This document shows positions 6,871-14,240 of a DNA stretch of 26,101 nucleotides, one piece after another (within the stretch, counting starts at the first letter, position 1; every line of letters starts with the position of its first letter). Under the pieces are notes generated by a model, which did not search any database, was not told the origin of the DNA, and was given only the letters and a program-made list of their open reading frames with translations. The position numbers and the translations under genes are program-made. The stretch comes from QHXQ01 sp038322995 (GTDB taxonomy: Bacteria; Acidobacteriota; Blastocatellia; Pyrinomonadales; Pyrinomonadaceae): assembly GCA_038322995.1 (NCBI GenBank), contig JBBQGM010000076.1:1-26101 (forward strand), read 5' to 3'.

Positions 6871-7924
6871 GCGGGATAGGGGACGGCGGGGTTTGTGTTG
6901 GCCGCCCGGCGGGCCGCGTCGCGCCCAGCAGACAGCAATCGGTGGGGCATACGTCGTGGCTCACGCCGCGCGGGCCGAGTGCGCGCCGCTCCGCGTTTGG
7001 CGCGATGCGTTCAAGGATCAACTCGCGGATCATTTTGATGAACGTCGGGTGTGTGCCGACGGTCGCGGCGCGAATCATGTTGAGACCGATCTCGTCGGCG
7101 AGTTGGCGCGCTTCGGTGTCGAGGTCGTATAGCACCTCCATGTGATCGGAGATGAAGCCGACGGGCGCGATGACCACATCAGTCGTACCACTCGCTTTAA
7201 GCTCGCGCAAGTAATCGCAGATGTCCGGCGCAAGCCACGGCTGCGCGGCCGGCCCCGAACGACTCTGAAAGACGAGCCGCCATTGTTCATGGCCCGCGCC
7301 CTCAGCGACGAGCCGGCAGGTCTCAAGCAACTGCGCTTCATAGGCGCAACCCTGCGCCATCGAGAGCGGAATGCTGTGCGCTGTGAACGCGATCTGTGTG
7401 GCTGCGCGCCGGGCCGCGGGAATCTGCGCGAGCGCATTGCGCACATTCTCAATGTTCGGCTCGATGAAGCCCGGATGATTGTAGAAGACGCGCAGCTTCT
7501 CAACCTGCGGCGCGTCCGTACCAACTTCGGCCCGCGCCGCCTCGATGTTCTCACGATACTGCCGGCAGCCAGAATAAGAACTGTAAGCCGACGTGACGAA
7601 CGCGAGCGCGCGTTTGATGCCGTCGGCGCGCATCTGCCGGAGCGTGTCGGCGAGCAGCGGTTGCCAGTTGCGATTGCCCCAGTAGATCGGGAGTTGCGGC
7701 CCATGCTCGGCAAGTTCTATTTGCAACGCCGTGATCAGTTTGCGGTTTTGTTCGTTGATCGGGCTGACACCGCCGAACAGTTCGTAGTGGTGCGCGACCG
7801 CCTGCATGCGCTCCGGCGGCACGTTGCGCCCGCGCAGTACGTTCGCCAGAAACGGCATGACTTCAGTCATCGCTTCGGGGCCACCGAAGGAGACGAGCAG
7901 AATTGCGTCGTAAGTTTGTTCCAT
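6848..7924 (-). CDS. hemH: Ferrochelatase (proto- or coproporphyrin)
   Basis: It inserts Fe2+ into a porphyrin, the metalation step of heme synthesis, in the cytoplasm or at the membrane face. Visible family marks are AILLVSFGGPE at the start, SAYSSYSGCRQYREN (113-126), the catalytic His183 in FTAHSIP, VGFISDHMEVLYDLD with the conserved acidic Glu263, and YNHPGFIEPNIENV. The 358 aa is typical. Beyond the core the C-terminus carries a cysteine group, VCPTDCCLLG (Cys326, 330, 331), like the C-terminal cysteines that hold a [2Fe-2S] cluster in some ferrochelatases; cluster binding is inference. ATG 7924 is preceded by no clear Shine-Dalgarno. The gene follows hemE after 22 bp and overlaps hemG by 23 bp. 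Confidence 0.94.
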   Translation of the reverse strand: MEQTYDAILLVSFGGPEAMTEVMPFLANVLRGRNVPPERMQAVAHHYELFGGVSPINEQNRKLITALQIELAEHGPQLPIYWGNRNWQPLLADTLRQMRADGIKRALAFVTSAYSSYSGCRQYRENIEAARAEVGTDAPQVEKLRVFYNHPGFIEPNIENVRNALAQIPAARRAATQIAFTAHSIPLSMAQGCAYEAQLLETCRLVAEGAGHEQWRLVFQSRSGPAAQPWLAPDICDYLRELKASGTTDVVIAPVGFISDHMEVLYDLDTEARQLADEIGLNMIRAATVGTHPTFIKMIRELILERIAPNAERRALGPRGVSHDVCPTDCCLLGATRPAGRPTQTPPSPIPHEQSAAN

Positions 7925-7946
7925 GCTGAATGATTACAGAGTATGA

Positions 7947-9065
7947 CTAACGTTGGCTCAGTTCATGCACCGCTTCGACGAGCGCGACAACATTGTCCAC
8001 TGGCGTCTGCGGCAGGATGCCATGACCGAGGTTGAAGATGTGACCGTTGCGCCCGGCGGCGCGGTCGAGGATGCGGCGCGCTTCGGAGCGAATATGTTCG
8101 ACGCCCGCGAAGAGTGCGACCGGATCGAAGTTGCCCATGATGGCGCGGTCGTGGCCGACGCGCCGCCAGCCATCGGCCAGATCGGTGCGCCAGTCGAGAC
8201 CGAGCACGTCGCCGCCGGCTTCGCGCTGGAGTTCGAGCAAGGTGGCCGTGCCCGTGCCGAAGTGTATGACGGGCGTGCCGGGCGTGACGTGCGCGATAAC
8301 GCTCTGCGTGTGCGGCAGTACGTATGTGCGGTAGTCGTCGGGACTGAGAGAGCCGACCCACGAGTCGAAGAGTTGGACGACCTGTGCGCCCGCCGCGATC
8401 TGCGCGTTCAGATATTTGGCCAGCGCGCGGGCGATCAAGGCCATCATGGCGTGCCACGCGCCGGGGTCGGTGTACATGAGCGTCTTGGTGTGAATGTAGT
8501 TCTTCGACGCGCCGCCTTCGACGATGTACGAAGCGAGCGTAAAGGGCGCGCCGCAGAAACCGATCAGCGGCAGATCGGGCTTCAACTCGCGCCGCGTCGT
8601 GCGGATCGCTTGCATGACGTAATCGAGCGACTCGACTGTTTCAACTTCGCGCAGCCGCGCCACGTCTTGCGCGCCGCGCACGGGGTTGTGAATGACGGGG
8701 CCTTCGCCTTGCGCGAATTCGAGTTGCAGACCCATCGGCTCAATGATCAAGAGGATGTCGGCGAAGATGATGGCAGCGTCCACGTTCAGCCGGTGCGCGG
8801 CGTAGACCGTGACCTCGGCCGCGACCTCTGGCTGTTTGCACAACTCCAAGAACGTGTGGCGGGCGCGCACCTCGCGGTATTCGCGCATGTAGCGGCCTGC
8901 TTGCCGCATCAACCAGACGGGCGTGTACGGCACAGGCTCGCGCCGGCACGCGCGCATGAAAGGGCTGTTGTAAAGCGCAGCGGACATGGGCGCGGGTGCG
9001 TTAGTTGCGCCGTCCGTTGGCCTGCTCGACTCGTGTGTGGCCGCTTGCACGGCTTCGTTATTCAT
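7947..9065 (-). CDS. hemE: Uroporphyrinogen III decarboxylase
   Basis: It decarboxylates the four acetate side chains of uroporphyrinogen III to give coproporphyrinogen III, a cytoplasmic step before the oxidase and chelatase encoded next to it. Signature PVWLMRQAGRYMREYR carries the substrate-binding arginines, FADILL the catalytic Asp, and IGFCGAPFTLASYIVEGG the second family signature. SKNY, LFDSWVGSLSP and NLGHGILPQTPVDNV follow. The start is uncertain. ATG 9065 is used here (372 aa). ATG 8987 (MSAALYNSPFMRA) would give 346 aa, closer to the usual family N-terminus. A GTG at 9101 is also open. None has a good Shine-Dalgarno. It is the first gene of the operon, divergent from the sigma-factor gene. 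Confidence 0.94.
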   Translation of the reverse strand: MNNEAVQAATHESSRPTDGATNAPAPMSAALYNSPFMRACRREPVPYTPVWLMRQAGRYMREYREVRARHTFLELCKQPEVAAEVTVYAAHRLNVDAAIIFADILLIIEPMGLQLEFAQGEGPVIHNPVRGAQDVARLREVETVESLDYVMQAIRTTRRELKPDLPLIGFCGAPFTLASYIVEGGASKNYIHTKTLMYTDPGAWHAMMALIARALAKYLNAQIAAGAQVVQLFDSWVGSLSPDDYRTYVLPHTQSVIAHVTPGTPVIHFGTGTATLLELQREAGGDVLGLDWRTDLADGWRRVGHDRAIMGNFDPVALFAGVEHIRSEARRILDRAAGRNGHIFNLGHGILPQTPVDNVVALVEAVHELSQR

Positions 9066-9109
9066 TGCGTTTGCGATCTCGTCTCGACTATTTGCGCGCA
9101 CATCTTCGT

Positions 9110-9136
9110 GGAAACCTGCGCCCGCGCACTACCGTA
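9110..9136 (+). promoter_or_regulatory. Candidate ECF-type promoter, distal, upstream of the sigma gene
   Basis: GGAAAC at 9110-9115 and CGTA at 9133-9136 are separated by 17 nt, which fits the -35/-10 architecture of many ECF sigma factors. It lies about 225 nt upstream of the sigma start, so the leader would be long. It could be a chance match. Confidence 0.3.
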
Positions 9137-9254
9137 CAGATTTCCGACCCGGTTAAAGAAACTTGCCCGCCAGGGCGGCGCGCAGGGGCGCAGGCAGCAG
9201 ACTACAATACGCATGCACGGAAGCGTTAGTGGCCGCGCCCGTTCTGTCTGGCCC

Positions 9255-9284
9255 TGAAACATTTTCGCGGGCAAAATCATCATA
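9255..9284 (+). promoter_or_regulatory. Candidate autoregulated ECF-type promoter of the sigma gene
   Basis: TGAAACATTTTC begins at 9255. The same GAAACATTT core is found at 12197 and 17411. After 17 nt comes CATC (9278-9281), one base from the CGTC at the other two sites. The site is about 80 nt upstream of the sigma-factor ATG. ECF sigma genes are commonly autoregulated. Confidence 0.4.
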
Positions 9285-9328
9285 ACCCCGTAGTTATCAC
9301 TCCGCGAGCGTGGCCGGTTGAAATTATT

Positions 9329-9356
9329 TGCCACAAAACTCGTGCGCGCGGTGTTT
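9329..9356 (+). repeat. Shared two-block motif, copy 1
   Basis: TGCCACAAAAC, 8 nt, then GCGGTGTTT. The same two blocks with the same 8-nt spacer recur at 12129-12156. An A/T-rich run precedes both. This copy is immediately upstream of the sigma-factor ATG. It could be an operator or a decayed dispersed repeat. Confidence 0.5.
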
Positions 9357-9361
9357 ACGTC

Positions 9362-9949
9362 ATGAGAGCAGGGAAGATGAGCAGACCGGCGACCGCCTTA
9401 GCCAATCAAATGCTTGAACAGGTTCAGCCGGAGACCTCTGCGCTCGGGTTCGACGAGGCGTTTATGCTGCATCACCGCGCGGTTTATCACACTGCTTACG
9501 CGCTTGTGCGCGACCGTGGGTTGGCGGAGGACGTGACGCAGGAGACCTTCTTGCGCCTCTATCGCTATCAGCCGGCCGTGCCGGCGGACGACGCTTTGCG
9601 CCCGTGGTTGTTGCGCGTTGCCATCAACGTCGCGCACAACACGATGCGCACGCGCACGCGCGTCGGCGCACGCGAAAGCGAGTTTTTCAAACAGGGCGGC
9701 GGCGCAGACGCGCTGACCAACGCGCTCGACGTGGACTACGAGCGGCAGGCGGAAATCGAAGCGGCGCGCGAAGCGTTGGCGAAACTGGACGAACCGATGC
9801 GCAGTTGTCTGCTGCTCAAGCAGCAGGGTTTGTCTTACCGCGAGATCGCCGGGGCGTTGGGCGTGCAGGAGAATTACGTCGGCAGTCTGGTCGCGCGCGG
9901 GCGAAAAGAGTTTGTCCGGGTGTACGGCAAGATCGGGGGGCAGCGATGA
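9362..9949 (+). CDS. ECF (sigma-70 family, RpoE-like) RNA polymerase sigma factor
   Basis: It directs RNA polymerase to a dedicated set of promoters when released from its anti-sigma factor. Region 2 spans about residues 30-70 (FDEAFMLHHRAVYHTAYALV, then DRGLAEDVTQETFLRLYRY, the DxxQETF core). Region 4 spans about 137-185 (LAKLDEPMRSCLLLKQQGLS, then YREIAGALGVQENYVGSLVARGR, the helix-turn-helix). The 195 aa is normal for an ECF factor, and no region 3 is seen. ATG 9362 is the first start. ATG 9377 preceded by AGGGAAG is an alternative five codons in. The stop overlaps the next start as ATGA, and that gene encodes a zinc anti-sigma, a standard ECF arrangement. The gene is divergent from hemE. 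Confidence 0.93.
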   Translation: MRAGKMSRPATALANQMLEQVQPETSALGFDEAFMLHHRAVYHTAYALVRDRGLAEDVTQETFLRLYRYQPAVPADDALRPWLLRVAINVAHNTMRTRTRVGARESEFFKQGGGADALTNALDVDYERQAEIEAAREALAKLDEPMRSCLLLKQQGLSYREIAGALGVQENYVGSLVARGRKEFVRVYGKIGGQR

Positions 9950-10884
9950 ATATGTGTCTCGACGATGGTCTGTTGCAGACCTACATGGACGGCGAGCTTG
10001 CGCCCGCGCAGATGGAGACATGCGCCGCGCATCTCGCGGCGTGTGCGACGTGCGCGGAACTGGCGCACGAAGCGGAGCATGAGTACGCGCTCTGCGCGAC
10101 GGCATTCGCGCCCGTCTTGCGCGTGCCCGCGCCAACCGCGCGCCTGCGCCTGCGCCTCGAAGACGCGATTGCCGGAGCGCAAGCGCCGCCGCGCCGCATC
10201 GTTGAATCGCCTGTTGCACGTCTGCGCGCATGGGCGGCTACGTTCGCTGCCTCGTTCGCCTTCAAGCCGCGTTACGTCGGCGCGTTCGCCAGTTTCCTGT
10301 TCGCCGTTGCGCTAACGATCACGCTAACGATGTTGCGGCCGAAGCCGCAGTTGCAAACTGGAGATCAGCTTGCACAGCTAGAGCCTGCGATCTCAGCCGT
10401 CCCGTCTAACCTGAAGCCAGATACTAACGGCCTACAATCTTCGACTATTAAGCCGCCGGGAAGCGTTTCGCCGGTGAACAAAGCTGCCGGTATAACCCTG
10501 CGGCGCAGCACAGCGCCGCAATTCATAAACACGAAATATACGCCGCGAGTTAGCGGCGGCCGGAACACAGACATTGCAGCGGGCTATCAATTACCGCAGA
10601 CCGCGCCGTTGCTGCCGGACGAGAAGAAATATATGACTACGATTGCCACGCTTGACGCGGCAATTAAGACGCAAGGACAAGGAGCCTTGCCGCCGTCGCT
10701 ACGTGCTGAATACGAGCGCAACCTCGCCGTGGTTGATCAAGCGATCATCGCCACGCGCGTCGCCGCACGGCGCAATCCGCAGGACACGGACGCGAAGGAT
10801 TTCTTGCGCGCCGCTTATCAGAACAAAGTCGATCTCTTAACGACCGTGGCGGATCAGACGCAGTTCATCGCCGCGCGCGATTAA
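9946..10884 (+). CDS. Membrane anti-sigma factor with zinc-binding (ZAS) domain
   Basis: It likely holds the upstream sigma factor inactive at the inner membrane. The N-terminal cytoplasmic domain has the zinc anti-sigma pattern H-x3-C-x2-C (AAHLAACATC, His29, Cys33, Cys36), with Cys4 and Cys26 nearby. A single membrane span sits at about 110-130 (VGAFASFLFAVALTITLTML). A periplasmic part of about 180 residues has a low-complexity Pro/Ser/Thr linker and then a helical C-terminal region (PDEKKYMTTIATLDAAIKTQ, and AEYERNLAVVDQAIIATRVA) that could sense an envelope signal. The length is 312 aa. ATG 9946 overlaps the sigma stop (ATGA), so translation is coupled. The ORF extends far upstream in frame, but that part lies over the sigma gene and is not expected to be used. 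Confidence 0.88.
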   Translation: MNMCLDDGLLQTYMDGELAPAQMETCAAHLAACATCAELAHEAEHEYALCATAFAPVLRVPAPTARLRLRLEDAIAGAQAPPRRIVESPVARLRAWAATFAASFAFKPRYVGAFASFLFAVALTITLTMLRPKPQLQTGDQLAQLEPAISAVPSNLKPDTNGLQSSTIKPPGSVSPVNKAAGITLRRSTAPQFINTKYTPRVSGGRNTDIAAGYQLPQTAPLLPDEKKYMTTIATLDAAIKTQGQGALPPSLRAEYERNLAVVDQAIIATRVAARRNPQDTDAKDFLRAAYQNKVDLLTTVADQTQFIAARD

Positions 10885-10935
10885 CTGGGTTTGAGTGCGG
10901 GGCGCAAAAGAGTTGAGTTCGGACAATCATCAAGT

Positions 10936-11970
10936 ATGAGGTTCAGGCATTCATTTATCACGCTGGGCGCGTTGCTCGCAGCGTTCATTTGCGCGCCACA
11001 GGCGTTTGCTGGCAGCGGCGCGGCGCGCGCGTCATTGACGGAGCAGACGGTGGCGGCCGACCCGGCGGTCACGATCTTGTTGTGTGTAGAGTCGGGCGGC
11101 ATCACCGTGCGCGGGTGGGAGCGCAAAGAGGTGCATGCGCGCAACCGCAGCGGCGGGCAGATCGAGTTGCGCCGCGCCGACGCGACCAATGAGTCTGCGC
11201 CCGCGACGCGCGTCGAAGTGTTGCTGTCCGAGTCGCCAGAACTGCGCCCGCGCCCCGGTGAATGCGGCCGTTCGGGCGACATCGAATTAGATGTGCCGCG
11301 CGGCAGCACCGTGCAACTCAAAGGCCGCAGCGGCGACATAGACGTGACCGGCGTCGCCTCTCTCCGCGCCGACACATTCAGCGGCAGCATTGACGTGCGC
11401 GACATCGCGCACTACGTCGAAGTGACGACCGCCAATGGCAACATTGCGCTCACGCACGCGCAGGGCCGCGCCCGCCTGCGGGCTATCAGCGGGTTGATCG
11501 ACGTGCGCGACGCCGGGCCGGCCGCGGCCGGCGATGATCTGTGGGCGAAGACCACGAGCGGCGACATCACGCTCACGCAGGTCAGGCACACGCACGTCGA
11601 AGCGGCAACTTCGTCAGGCAGCGTCAACCTCATTGGCGCACTTGCGCACGGCGGTTTCTACGATCTCAAGACGAGCAACGGCGACGTGATCGCGACCTTG
11701 CCGGCGGACTCATCCTTCTTCGTCAACGCAAAAGTCTATTACGGCGGCGACATCGTGACGGACTTTCCCATCCGCTTAATGCCCGGCCCGAATAGCAGTG
11801 ATGGCCAAAGCGCAGCGCACAAGCCGCCGCACAGCCAGCCGCCGGGCCACGTCGAACTGACCGGCGGCAATCTAACTGGCGTCTACGGGCAGAATGAAAG
11901 AGGCGATGCCACGCTCAACCTTGCATCATTCAGTGGCTCGGTGCGCCTGCACAAGAAGAGTGACAAATGA
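10936..11970 (+). CDS. Secreted DUF4097-type beta-repeat protein
   Basis: This is a probable exported protein of unknown function. A signal peptide is visible: MRFRHSFITLGALLAAFICA-PQAFA, with likely cleavage after AFA. The mature part begins with a strand pattern also seen in the genes downstream (ESGGITVRGWERKEVHARN). It then shows repeated S-G-x-I/V turns every 20-25 residues: RSGDIELDV, RSGDIDVTG, FSGSIDVRD, TSGDITLTQ, SSGSVNLIG and SNGDVIATL. This is consistent with a DUF4097 right-handed beta-repeat fold, close to the end with FSGSVRLHK. I chose ATG 10936, 51 nt after the anti-sigma stop, since the TTG at 10891 would put a charged stretch before the signal peptide. It is likely cotranscribed with sigma and anti-sigma, so it is a candidate sensor or target of that pair. 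Confidence 0.8.
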   Translation: MRFRHSFITLGALLAAFICAPQAFAGSGAARASLTEQTVAADPAVTILLCVESGGITVRGWERKEVHARNRSGGQIELRRADATNESAPATRVEVLLSESPELRPRPGECGRSGDIELDVPRGSTVQLKGRSGDIDVTGVASLRADTFSGSIDVRDIAHYVEVTTANGNIALTHAQGRARLRAISGLIDVRDAGPAAAGDDLWAKTTSGDITLTQVRHTHVEAATSSGSVNLIGALAHGGFYDLKTSNGDVIATLPADSSFFVNAKVYYGGDIVTDFPIRLMPGPNSSDGQSAAHKPPHSQPPGHVELTGGNLTGVYGQNERGDATLNLASFSGSVRLHKKSDK

Positions 11971-12128
11971 CGGGTTGAAGACTTGCCCTTAGCCCTTACC
12001 TCTCAGCACTGATTTTTAGTGGCATGAAGCGTGCTAAATAGAGTCGTAGCTGGCACGCAGTTAGGGCAAGGCATATTTGGCCGCTCGTCACCGAACGACG
12101 GCCACTCGTCACAAGGCAAAAATATTTC

Positions 12129-12156
12129 TGCCACAAAACCAACGAGTGCGGTGTTT
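12129..12156 (+). repeat. Shared two-block motif, copy 2
   Basis: TGCCACAAAAC, 8 nt, GCGGTGTTT, identical in both blocks and spacing to the copy at 9329-9356 in front of the sigma gene. Here it lies 40 nt upstream of the ECF-like promoter, not downstream of it. Confidence 0.5.
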
Positions 12157-12195
12157 TTAGGGTAGACAAAGACAGTGGGATTGAAAAGACGCGCG

Positions 12196-12224
12196 GGAAA
12201 CATTTTCCGCAGTCGGCGCGTCTA
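12196..12224 (+). promoter_or_regulatory. ECF-type promoter candidate
   Basis: GGAAAC at 12196-12201, a 17-nt spacer, then CGTC (12219-12222) followed by TA. This matches the general ECF promoter architecture and the site at 17410-17438 (GAAACATTT core, same spacer, CGTCTA). The -10 is 124 nt upstream of the ATG at 12346. It is plausibly read by the sigma factor encoded at 9362. Confidence 0.55.
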
Positions 12225-12255
12225 TCTGCATGAAACCTCGCCGTGGCAATGCGGA

Positions 12256-12277
12256 TGCGGGAAAAGTTTTTCCCGCA
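12256..12277. promoter_or_regulatory. Perfect palindrome in the leader
   Basis: TGCGGGAAAA, a 2-nt centre, then the exact complement TTTTCCCGCA. It lies between the predicted ECF promoter and the start at 12346. It could be an operator for a dimeric regulator or a leader hairpin; the sequence alone does not decide. Confidence 0.4.
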
Positions 12278-12345
12278 AGTGGGACAAACCCTGTGGCCGC
12301 CGCCAGCTTGACGAACACATGCAGTTTGGTCTGGAGGGATGTGAG

Positions 12346-13227
12346 ATGAAACGCAAACTCGGTGTCACACTTCTAATCATCGCCACGACGCTGGCAGGCA
12401 CACCGGAAGCGGTCAAGCAGTTTCATGACCTCAACATGGCGGTGCGCCATTGGGCGAGCAACAGCCTCGGCGGCAGCTTCCTCGTCTATGCCGAAAGCGC
12501 AAACGAGCGCGCGCTGCCGGATCGTTACGATTATCATCAAGTGGCACCGCGCGCGGCCGCGCCTAAGATCGGGAGTTACGGGCTGACGGCCGACCTGTCG
12601 CCCGTCGCCGCGCTCCGCGCGCATGACGATGCTGCTTGTCCGTTGTCGCCACGCCGCAGCGTGAAGCAACCCGACCGTGTGGCCCGCGAGCGCGGGCCCG
12701 TTGGCGCGCAACTGGCGCGGCGCACGCGCGAGACGAGCGCGCCCGCGCGTGTGCGTCTGCCCGACGAGCAACTTGCGCGCGAGTTGGAGCGCGCGGCCGT
12801 TATCGTCGGCCGGGCGCTCGGCGCGAAACTGCATGGACAATCGTTGACCGACGATGCGCGCGGACAGGAAGCGGAAGCGAAATTGAAAGGCTTGCGGCTC
12901 AAGACGGCGGAAACGTGGAAGGTGCGGCGCATCATGCCGGTTAGAATTGCGCGGCTTGATGATGCGACCGTACCGCTCAGCAATCGCTTCGCTGAATTGA
13001 ACGTGTTGCCGGCACCGGTCATCTTCAGAAGCGATAACGAGCCGCTCGCGCCGCCCGTTGCCGCCGCGCACGCGCAACAGAATTGTCTTAATAGGGTGGA
13101 CAAAGCGCCGCGCCCCGCACCGGCCGCGGCCTGCGCGAACGCAGAGCGCGCGGCGGAGGTCTCGCCCTTCGTCGTCACAATCGCGATCAGCGCCGGCTCA
13201 GACGGCTTCAACGCAGACAACTACTAA
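12346..13227 (+). CDS. Secreted or membrane-anchored protein of unknown function
   Basis: I do not recognise a family. ATG 12346 has GGAGG 8 nt upstream, the best ribosome binding site in this block. The N-terminus MKRKLGVTLLIIATTLAGTP is a signal peptide or anchor. The remaining roughly 270 residues are rich in Ala, Arg and Pro, basic, and include a helical stretch (EQLARELERAAVIVGRALGA, then EAEAKLKGLRLKTAETWKVR). A few cysteines follow late (QNCLNRV, AAACANAE), and the protein ends in GSDGFNADNY. The length is 293 aa. Predicted ECF promoter and leader structures lie upstream. A 105-bp gap without promoter signals separates it from the DUF4097 gene at 13333, so the two may share a transcript. 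The composition suggests a poorly structured envelope protein. Confidence 0.65.
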   Translation: MKRKLGVTLLIIATTLAGTPEAVKQFHDLNMAVRHWASNSLGGSFLVYAESANERALPDRYDYHQVAPRAAAPKIGSYGLTADLSPVAALRAHDDAACPLSPRRSVKQPDRVARERGPVGAQLARRTRETSAPARVRLPDEQLARELERAAVIVGRALGAKLHGQSLTDDARGQEAEAKLKGLRLKTAETWKVRRIMPVRIARLDDATVPLSNRFAELNVLPAPVIFRSDNEPLAPPVAAAHAQQNCLNRVDKAPRPAPAAACANAERAAEVSPFVVTIAISAGSDGFNADNY

Positions 13228-13332
13228 AACCAACCCAGCGCACAACCCGGACGGCCGCACCGCGCGCCCGTGCTAGCCACGAGCGGGCAAGGGCAGAGAG
13301 TTTTGCGCCAACAAACGACAGGAAGCCAATAA

Positions 13333-14205
13333 ATGAAAACGAAACTGACCGCCACCTTCAGCGCGCTCGCTCTAACCGGCGCAATGTTTTGCGCTTACGC
13401 CTACACCGCCGACACGTACCTGCGCGCCGCCGTGGCCCACAGCATCAGCGCGCATGATGACGACGACATGCGCGAGCGCGACGAGCAGGACGGACGATTT
13501 CAACTCGCGCCCGGCGCGGAGGTCGCGGTGAATTCGTTGAGCGGTTCGGTCAAGATCGAGACTGCCGACACCGATACGGCTGAAGTCCATGTCGTCCGCA
13601 CGGCGCGCACGCGCGCAGAGTTTGAATGTCGGCCCGTGCGCCTGGAACAAACCGGTGCGGGCTTGCGCATTGACGGACAGGACAACCGGCGGCAATGTCG
13701 CAACGCGCACGTCAATCAGTCCGTAACGTTGCGCCTGCCGCGGCGCGTGCGGCTCGATGTTAATTCCATCAGTGGGCACGTGACTGCGGGCGACATAGAC
13801 GGCCCCGTCTCGTTCAACAGCATCAGCGGCCACGTGACGGTCGGCAACGTGCGCGGCGCTGTGAGTTGTCACAGCATTAGTGGGCACGTGGAGATCGCCT
13901 CCGCGCTGGATGCCGCCTCGTTCACGTCGATCAGCGGGCACGTCACGATCAACATCTCGCGCCTCGGCACGCGGGGGCTGAAAGCGCAGAGCATCAGCGG
14001 CAGCGTGGACGTTGGGCTAGGCGACGACGTGAATGCGGATTTGCGTGTCGAGAGTATCAGCGGCTCTGTGACTGCTGATGGCACGCGCATCACGGTGAAC
14101 AAGATGAGCGCGAGCGAGTTCACGGGCCGCGTGGGCACGGGCGGCGCGCCGCTTGAGTTCTTCAGCATCAGCGGCGACGTGCGCCTGCATCGCGCGGGCG
14201 TGTAA
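13333..14205 (+). CDS. Secreted DUF4097 protein with homogenised SISGHV repeats
   Basis: This is a probable exported beta-repeat protein of unknown function. A signal sequence is visible (MKTKLTATFSALALTGAMFCAYA), followed by an acidic stretch (AHDDDDMRERDEQD). A strand-rich domain comes next (FQLAPGAEVAVNSLSGSVKI, then AEVHVVRTARTRAEFE). From residue about 140 the same SISG turn recurs: NSISGHVTA, NSISGHVTV, HSISGHVEI, TSISGHVTI, QSISGSVDV, ESISGSVTA and FSISGDVRL. The spacing is about 18-26 residues. The length is 290 aa, and AGGAAG lies upstream of the ATG. It is closely similar in layout to the next gene (14241), where the same turns read SGING, so the two are tandem paralogues. It is likely surface- or periplasm-facing. 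Confidence 0.82.
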   Translation: MKTKLTATFSALALTGAMFCAYAYTADTYLRAAVAHSISAHDDDDMRERDEQDGRFQLAPGAEVAVNSLSGSVKIETADTDTAEVHVVRTARTRAEFECRPVRLEQTGAGLRIDGQDNRRQCRNAHVNQSVTLRLPRRVRLDVNSISGHVTAGDIDGPVSFNSISGHVTVGNVRGAVSCHSISGHVEIASALDAASFTSISGHVTINISRLGTRGLKAQSISGSVDVGLGDDVNADLRVESISGSVTADGTRITVNKMSASEFTGRVGTGGAPLEFFSISGDVRLHRAGV

Positions 14206-14240
14206 GCAAGTTTGCAAGCGCAAGATTGAGGAGACGGCAG

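Larger units (their letters stand above)
11971..12345. other. Intergenic leader region with regulatory-looking structure
   Basis: I see no convincing gene in this 375-bp stretch. It holds a degenerate copy of AGCGTGCTAAA (12028-12038) and an imperfect hairpin TGGCCGCTCGT/ACGACGGCCA (12078-12104). It also contains the shared two-block motif (12129-12156), an ECF-like promoter (12196-12222) and a 22-nt palindrome (12256-12277). The frame open from 12175 runs into the next gene but has no ribosome binding site. Confidence 0.6.

Noticed and set aside
7953..9257. 434-codon plus-strand open frame over hemE
   Set aside because: It lies opposite hemE, which has clear family signatures; long antisense frames are expected in GC-rich genes.
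9329..9361. CAAAAC...CGTC before the sigma ATG as an ECF promoter
   Set aside because: The spacer is 18 nt with a poor -35, the start site would fall within the coding region, and the related copy at 12129 has no CGTC.
9604..9945. Upstream in-frame extension of the anti-sigma gene
   Set aside because: This part overlaps the sigma-factor gene in another frame. The ATGA overlap at 9946 and the zinc-finger start give the natural beginning.
12175..12345. 57-codon upstream extension of the unknown secreted protein, with CGCGKSF-like cysteines
   Set aside because: It would bury the signal peptide, has no ribosome binding site, and overlaps the promoter-like and palindromic elements; ATG 12346 has GGAGG at good distance.
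13750..14180. Recurrent ATCAGCGG-CACGTGA units that look like a tandem or CRISPR-type array
   Set aside because: They are in frame, unevenly spaced, and encode the SISGHV turns of a protein; no constant repeats with unique spacers.
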